Part shown: positions 29,845 through 33,039 of the stretch, one piece after another
How the letters are laid out: every line of letters starts with the position of its first letter
How positions within the stretch are numbered: the stretch's first letter is position 1
Assembly: GCA_005787345.1 (NCBI GenBank)
Contig: SYBH01000144.1
Location: 1 to 33,039 of the forward strand
Reading direction: 5' to 3'
From: Actinomycetota bacterium
GTDB lineage: Bacteria; Actinomycetota; Acidimicrobiia; Acidimicrobiales; Acidimicrobilacustridaceae
Length of the DNA: 33,039 nt
Position numbers and translations under genes: made by a program
Notes under the pieces: generated by a model
Told to the model about the DNA's origin: nothing
The model's database searches: none
The model's input: only the letters and a program-made list of their open reading frames with translations

Positions 29845-30840
29845 ATGGCTGCCGAACCAACTTCTCTCGTCGACGGGTTCGGCCGCGTCCATCGGGATCT
29901 TCGTATCTCGGTGACTGATCGTTGCAATTTTCGCTGCACCTATTGCATGCCCGCTGAAGGGCTCGACTGGATGGCTCGCGAAGATCTCCTCACCTACGAG
30001 GAACTCACTCGTGTCGCTCGGGTTTGTGTTGAACGTTTCGGATTCGACGGAATTCGTCTGACGGGCGGAGAACCGACCGTTCGAGCGAACCTCCCGGTAC
30101 TGATTGAGCAGCTTTCATCCCTCGGAGTCGATCTTTCGCTCACGACGAATGGCACAACGCTCACCAATCTGGCGCCGGCTCTGGCGTCTGCCGGACTTGA
30201 GCGCATCAACATTTCGCTTGATTCGTTGAAGCGAGAACGTTTTGAACAAATCACGCGTCGAGATGAACTCGACAAAGTGCTTGAAGGCATCGATGCTGCG
30301 GTTGGTGCTGGCTTAGCGCCCGTGAAGATTAACTGCGTCGTGATGCGTGGTGTGAATGACGACGAAATCGTTGACTTTGCGCGATTTGGTCGCGAACGCG
30401 GCGTCACTGTTCGCTTCATTGAATTCATGCCACTCGATGCGCAAGGGGAGTGGACCAACGAGCAGGTTGTCACCAAAGCCGAGATCGTTGCGGCGATCGG
30501 CGATGTCTTTCCATTGGAGCCAGTTGCTGAGCGTGAAAGCGATCCGGCGGCGCGCTGGCGTTACGTCGACGGTGGCGGCGAGTTTGGCGTCATTCCCAGC
30601 GTTACCGAAGCATTCTGTGAATCATGCGATCGTGTTCGTCTCACTGCCGACGGCATGCTTCGGCATTGTTTGTTTGCAACCCGGGAACTCGACCTCCGCA
30701 CGCTGCTTCGTAACGAAGCGACCGATGACGACCTCGCTGCAGCAATCACTGCCGAGGTCGGCGCGAAGTGGGCTGGCCATCAGATCAACCAGGTGCACTT
30801 CATCCGTCCATCACGATCAATGAGCCAAATCGGTGGATGA
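29845..30840 (+). CDS. moaA: GTP 3',8-cyclase (MoaA)
   Basis: Radical SAM enzyme of the first step in molybdenum cofactor synthesis; converts GTP to 3',8-cyclo-7,8-dihydro-GTP. 331 aa. The SAM cluster motif CxxxCxxC is in DRCNFRCTYCMP near the N terminus, the C-terminal second cluster in FCESCDRVRLTADGMLRHC, and the protein ends in Gly-Gly, which is needed for activity in known MoaA proteins. The ATG at 29845 is preferred over the GTG one codon earlier. It follows moeA directly and is followed at 3 bases by a gene of unknown function. Confidence 0.96.
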   Translation: MAAEPTSLVDGFGRVHRDLRISVTDRCNFRCTYCMPAEGLDWMAREDLLTYEELTRVARVCVERFGFDGIRLTGGEPTVRANLPVLIEQLSSLGVDLSLTTNGTTLTNLAPALASAGLERINISLDSLKRERFEQITRRDELDKVLEGIDAAVGAGLAPVKINCVVMRGVNDDEIVDFARFGRERGVTVRFIEFMPLDAQGEWTNEQVVTKAEIVAAIGDVFPLEPVAERESDPAARWRYVDGGGEFGVIPSVTEAFCESCDRVRLTADGMLRHCLFATRELDLRTLLRNEATDDDLAAAITAEVGAKWAGHQINQVHFIRPSRSMSQIGG

Positions 30841-30843
30841 CGT

Positions 30844-31587
30844 GTGTCCGACGGCCCCGACGTGAACGTTGTGGGTTCAGGTGGGCAGCAAAAAGTGCTC
30901 GTGGTTACCGGACACGTTCCGCGAGCATTTCCATCTCGTCACTTGTCCTATGAGCAATTTCATTCTCTTGGAGATCAGCTGAAAAGCGCTGCGGTCGGCC
31001 GAATCGTTGCCTTCGACGAAGAGCGGTCCGTCAAGAACCTTTGGGCGTATCACTTGCTTGAAGCGAATCCGAATTTGATGCCCGCTGATCCCAATCCGCC
31101 GGCAGATCGATTCGGTGGACCGGCTGATGCAGTGATCTCAAACATTGTTTGTCACGAGCGATTCGAGTGGATGCGCCGAGCTGCCGAGTTGCACCCCGAC
31201 GTTGATGTCTTTGTCTGGATCGACTACTCAGTCTTCAAACAGCCAGGGGTAACGGCTGAGGTCATCCGTGACTATCTCGATGCGATCGAAACCACTCCAA
31301 TCGATGCTGTGATCGCCCCAGGGGTCTGGCCAAAAGTGGCAATTGATGATTCGCGCCCACACTGGCGAGTGGTTGCTTCGACGTGGATATGCCCTCGCGA
31401 CCTCGTTGTCCCGCTCGCCGATCTTGCGAATCTTGTTCTGCAAATTCGAACAACTCACACGGGAAAAATCACGTGGGATGCAAATACGTTGTCCTATGTC
31501 GAACTTCTCGACGTTCTGCCGTTTCGGTGGTACCTCGGCAACCATGACCAAACACAATTCACTGGATTCGGCGAGTTAGTGAACTGA
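30844..31587 (+). CDS. Protein of unknown function in the moa operon, possibly GT-A glycosyltransferase-like
   Basis: 247-residue soluble protein that begins at a GTG three bases after moaA, so it is surely in the same transcript. Visible elements: an N-terminal strand KVLVVTGHVPRAFPSRHLSY, a middle HERFEWMRRAAELHPDVDVFVWIDYS whose WID end could be a DxD-like turn of a sugar-nucleotide transferase, and C-terminal LPFRWYLGNHDQTQFTGF. This order is faintly like HtrL/YibB-type glycosyltransferases, but I would not assign that. There are no signal peptide, membrane helices or known cofactor motifs. No known molybdenum cofactor function matches. Confidence 0.72.
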   Translation: MSDGPDVNVVGSGGQQKVLVVTGHVPRAFPSRHLSYEQFHSLGDQLKSAAVGRIVAFDEERSVKNLWAYHLLEANPNLMPADPNPPADRFGGPADAVISNIVCHERFEWMRRAAELHPDVDVFVWIDYSVFKQPGVTAEVIRDYLDAIETTPIDAVIAPGVWPKVAIDDSRPHWRVVASTWICPRDLVVPLADLANLVLQIRTTHTGKITWDANTLSYVELLDVLPFRWYLGNHDQTQFTGFGELVN

Positions 31588-31589
31588 CA

Positions 31590-31617
31590 GTCGATGCCCT
31601 GTCGGGTAACCATCGAC
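31590..31617. terminator. Bidirectional hairpin between convergent genes
   Basis: GTCGATGCCC, a TGTC loop, then GGG and, after a 4-base bulge, CATCGAC: a ten-pair stem in the 47-base gap between the unknown gene and the bicupin gene. Neither side has a T-run. Its location between two facing stop codons supports a terminator for both. Confidence 0.5.
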
Positions 31618-31634
31618 CCTTGCGGTTCTTCGGC

Positions 31635-32603
31635 TTATTTGCGAGCCGATGGCGCAAAGCGAATGTCGAGAGAGCGCAGATAGGTCTGCAAGCCGGCATC
31701 TTGAATCGGAATGATCCACGCCTGTTCGCCCGATTCGTTGTAATGCGCATGCCACATGCCCGGTGGAGTCACAAATGCCGAGTGCGGTTCCCAGTCGACG
31801 CGAATCGGGTCGATGATTTCGCCGTCCTCATCAACTGAGCGGCCGACGAGTGTGTAGCAACCCGGCTTGCAGTCGCCGACAAGGTCGAGCGCGACAGACT
31901 GGTGTCGATGTGGTCGTTGCACCGCATCAACTGGAAGAAGTCCATACATCGCCCACAACACATGGGTGACGGTTTGTGTCATGTCGTTCGGTGTGGTGTT
32001 CAGCAAAATCGACAAACGATTGCGGTCGGTTGCACGAGGTGAAGATTCGACATCGGCAAGTTCGGCCTGCACACGCTCAGCGGGAAAGCGGGTTGGTTCG
32101 AATTTCGGGTGCGTTGGAACAACACCGAGATGACGAAGTAACGGTTCGTCGGTGACCCAGTACATCGTTGTGTCGGTTGACGCTCGGTGGACGGTTGCAG
32201 AGTTGGCAGGGAGGACAAAGAAATCGCCCGCGCTCCATTCGAGTTCCCGACCGTTCACAGTTGAGACGCCGTTGCCAGAGATCACGTGATAAAGCTCGGA
32301 GGTTGCAACTGGAGCGGTATCGACCGAAGCGCCGGGAGCGATTCGAATGAACGAGGTGAGCAACGCTGGTGATGTCGCCGGACCTTCGGTGATCGACAGT
32401 TGTTCGGAAAGGTCGAATGGAATGATGCCGGTTGCGATTGCTTGGTGCCGGGCAGCAGGGAAGCGTTCCATCGCGACTGGGGGGATGCGTCCTGAACCAA
32501 CGGGGTTCGCTGCCCGGGTGTATTCGAAGTAATTGGATTGGCCGGACCAATCCTGATCATCGAGACCTTCGGCTGACCCACCCATCACCAATGTCGGTTC
32601 CAT
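31635..32603 (-). CDS. Bicupin protein, gentisate 1,2-dioxygenase-like
   Basis: 322-residue protein with two cupin domains. The first (about 75-150) reads SELYHVISGNGVSTVNG and WSAGDFFVLPANSATVHRA. The second (about 210-310) has PHRHQSVALDLVGD, with two histidines of a metal site, and VTPPGMWHAHYNESGEQAW, with two more. The arrangement recalls gentisate or related ring-cleaving dioxygenases, but the substrate is unknown and the first cupin has few metal-ligand histidines. No aromatic pathway genes are next to it. It separates the two halves of the molybdenum cofactor genes and is divergent from moaC (58 bases between starts). Confidence 0.8.
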   Translation of the reverse strand: MEPTLVMGGSAEGLDDQDWSGQSNYFEYTRAANPVGSGRIPPVAMERFPAARHQAIATGIIPFDLSEQLSITEGPATSPALLTSFIRIAPGASVDTAPVATSELYHVISGNGVSTVNGRELEWSAGDFFVLPANSATVHRASTDTTMYWVTDEPLLRHLGVVPTHPKFEPTRFPAERVQAELADVESSPRATDRNRLSILLNTTPNDMTQTVTHVLWAMYGLLPVDAVQRPHRHQSVALDLVGDCKPGCYTLVGRSVDEDGEIIDPIRVDWEPHSAFVTPPGMWHAHYNESGEQAWIIPIQDAGLQTYLRSLDIRFAPSARK

Positions 32604-32649
32604 CGCTTCAGTCTGCCTTCTCCACCGGGATCACGCGAGGGGAGGGGCC

Positions 32650-32655
32650 TAGGAT
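32650..32655 (+). promoter_or_regulatory. -10 element, leaderless promoter of moaC
   Basis: TAGGAT, six bases before the ATG at 32662; the stretch TTGGGCCATG closely resembles the TTGGGCTATG at the start of parA. A G-rich run lies 15-25 bases upstream of the ATG, too far for a normal Shine-Dalgarno interaction. Confidence 0.48.
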
Positions 32656-32661
32656 TGGGCC

Positions 32662-33039
32662 ATGTCTGACCGTGGTCTCACTCATCTCGATCCTTTGGGC
32701 CGTGCCCGGATGGTCGATGTCACGCCCAAAGACGTCACCCACCGTCGGGCGATTGCTCGTGGTCGGGTGCATATGACCCCTGAAACAGCGTCGCTGGTTG
32801 CCCGGGGGGCAATCAATAAAGGTGACGTTTTGTCAGTGGCGCGCGTTGCTGGCATCCAGGCGGCCAAGCGCACCTCAGATCTCATTCCGCTTTGCCATCC
32901 ACTGATGATTGGTGGTGTCTATGTGAACTTTCGCATTGAGGATGACTTCATCGAGATCGAAGCGCAGGTCGAAACTGTTGATCGCACTGGCGTAGAGATG
33001 GAAGCACTCACCGCGTGTTCAGTTGCGGCGCTGACCATC
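32662..33039 (+). CDS. moaC: Cyclic pyranopterin monophosphate synthase MoaC, 3' end missing
   Basis: Turns the MoaA product 3',8-cyclo-7,8-dihydro-GTP into cyclic pyranopterin monophosphate. The first 126 residues are present and run off the right edge without a stop; the full protein is about 155-160 aa. Typical blocks are [31 protein letters not shown] (about 75-87) and [19 protein letters not shown]. It completes the cofactor set with moaA and moeA but lies in a separate transcription unit, with its own leaderless promoter. Confidence 0.95.
   Translation, partial: MSDRGLTHLDPLGRARMVDVTPKDVTHRRAIARGRVHMTPETASLVARGAINKGDVLSVARVAGIQAAKRTSDLIPLCHPLMIGGVYVNFRIEDDFIEIEAQVETVDRTGVEMEALTACSVAALTI

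Overview
The window looks like part of a moderately GC-rich actinobacterial chromosome. My best guess is an Acidimicrobiia-like lineage, but there is no rRNA or other marker here to prove it. The reasons are protein families typical of Actinobacteria: a DUF3097 protein, a serine-tailed FmdB zinc-ribbon protein beside galU-moeA, a DUF35/ltp4/ltp3-type cluster as in mycobacteria, an EchA3-like crotonase, a PtpB-type phosphatase and a PIG-V-like mannosyltransferase. Dense packing, GTG starts and 4-base stop/start overlaps fit the same picture. Both ends appear to be contig edges: a broken peroxiredoxin gene on the left and a truncated moaC on the right. I see no tRNA, rRNA, CRISPR array, insertion sequence or prophage. 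No gap without a gene exceeds 300 bases; the longest is about 274 bases at 2243-2516.

Layout. 1-2.3 kb: a bcp-type peroxiredoxin fragment (-), an orphan ParA ATPase coupled to a small tail-anchored membrane protein (+), and a tyrosine phosphatase (-). 2.5-8.2 kb (-): an ABC-F ATPase, a two-gene ABC exporter (permease then ATPase), a TOPRIM-like DUF3097 protein and a crotonase. 8.3-10.4 kb (+): a PIG-V-like mannosyltransferase and an NfuA-type Fe-S carrier. 10.5-13.8 kb (+): a double-DUF35 protein and two thiolase-fold proteins that lack the thiolase nucleophile, closed by a strong hairpin. 13.9-16.8 kb (+): patatin lipase, MarR regulator and acyl-CoA ligase, all overlapping. 16.8-19.9 kb (-): dxs, a short-chain dehydrogenase and a small lipoprotein. 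20.0-25.4 kb: a flippase-like LPG-synthase transmembrane protein (-) divergent from tldD and two tandem tldE/pmbA paralogues (+). 25.4-27.5 kb (-): an FmdB/Ruc-like protein, a SAF-domain protein and UppP with an unusual secretory leader. 27.7-33.0 kb: galU, moeA, moaA and an unknown gene (+), a bicupin (-) and the start of moaC (+).

How the genes fit together. Much of the window concerns lipids and the envelope: fatty acyl release and activation, a sterol-catabolism-like thiolase/DUF35 set, isoprenoid supply by dxs, undecaprenyl phosphate recycling by uppP, UDP-glucose by galU, and a polyprenol-dependent mannosyltransferase. The right end is molybdenum cofactor synthesis (moeA, moaA, moaC).

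Regulatory pattern. At eight genes a -10-like TAnnnT hexamer, mostly TAGnnT, ends 6-8 bases before the start codon with no close Shine-Dalgarno sequence. This is the geometry of leaderless mRNAs. Most of the other transcription-unit-first genes have a leader and a visible Shine-Dalgarno sequence.
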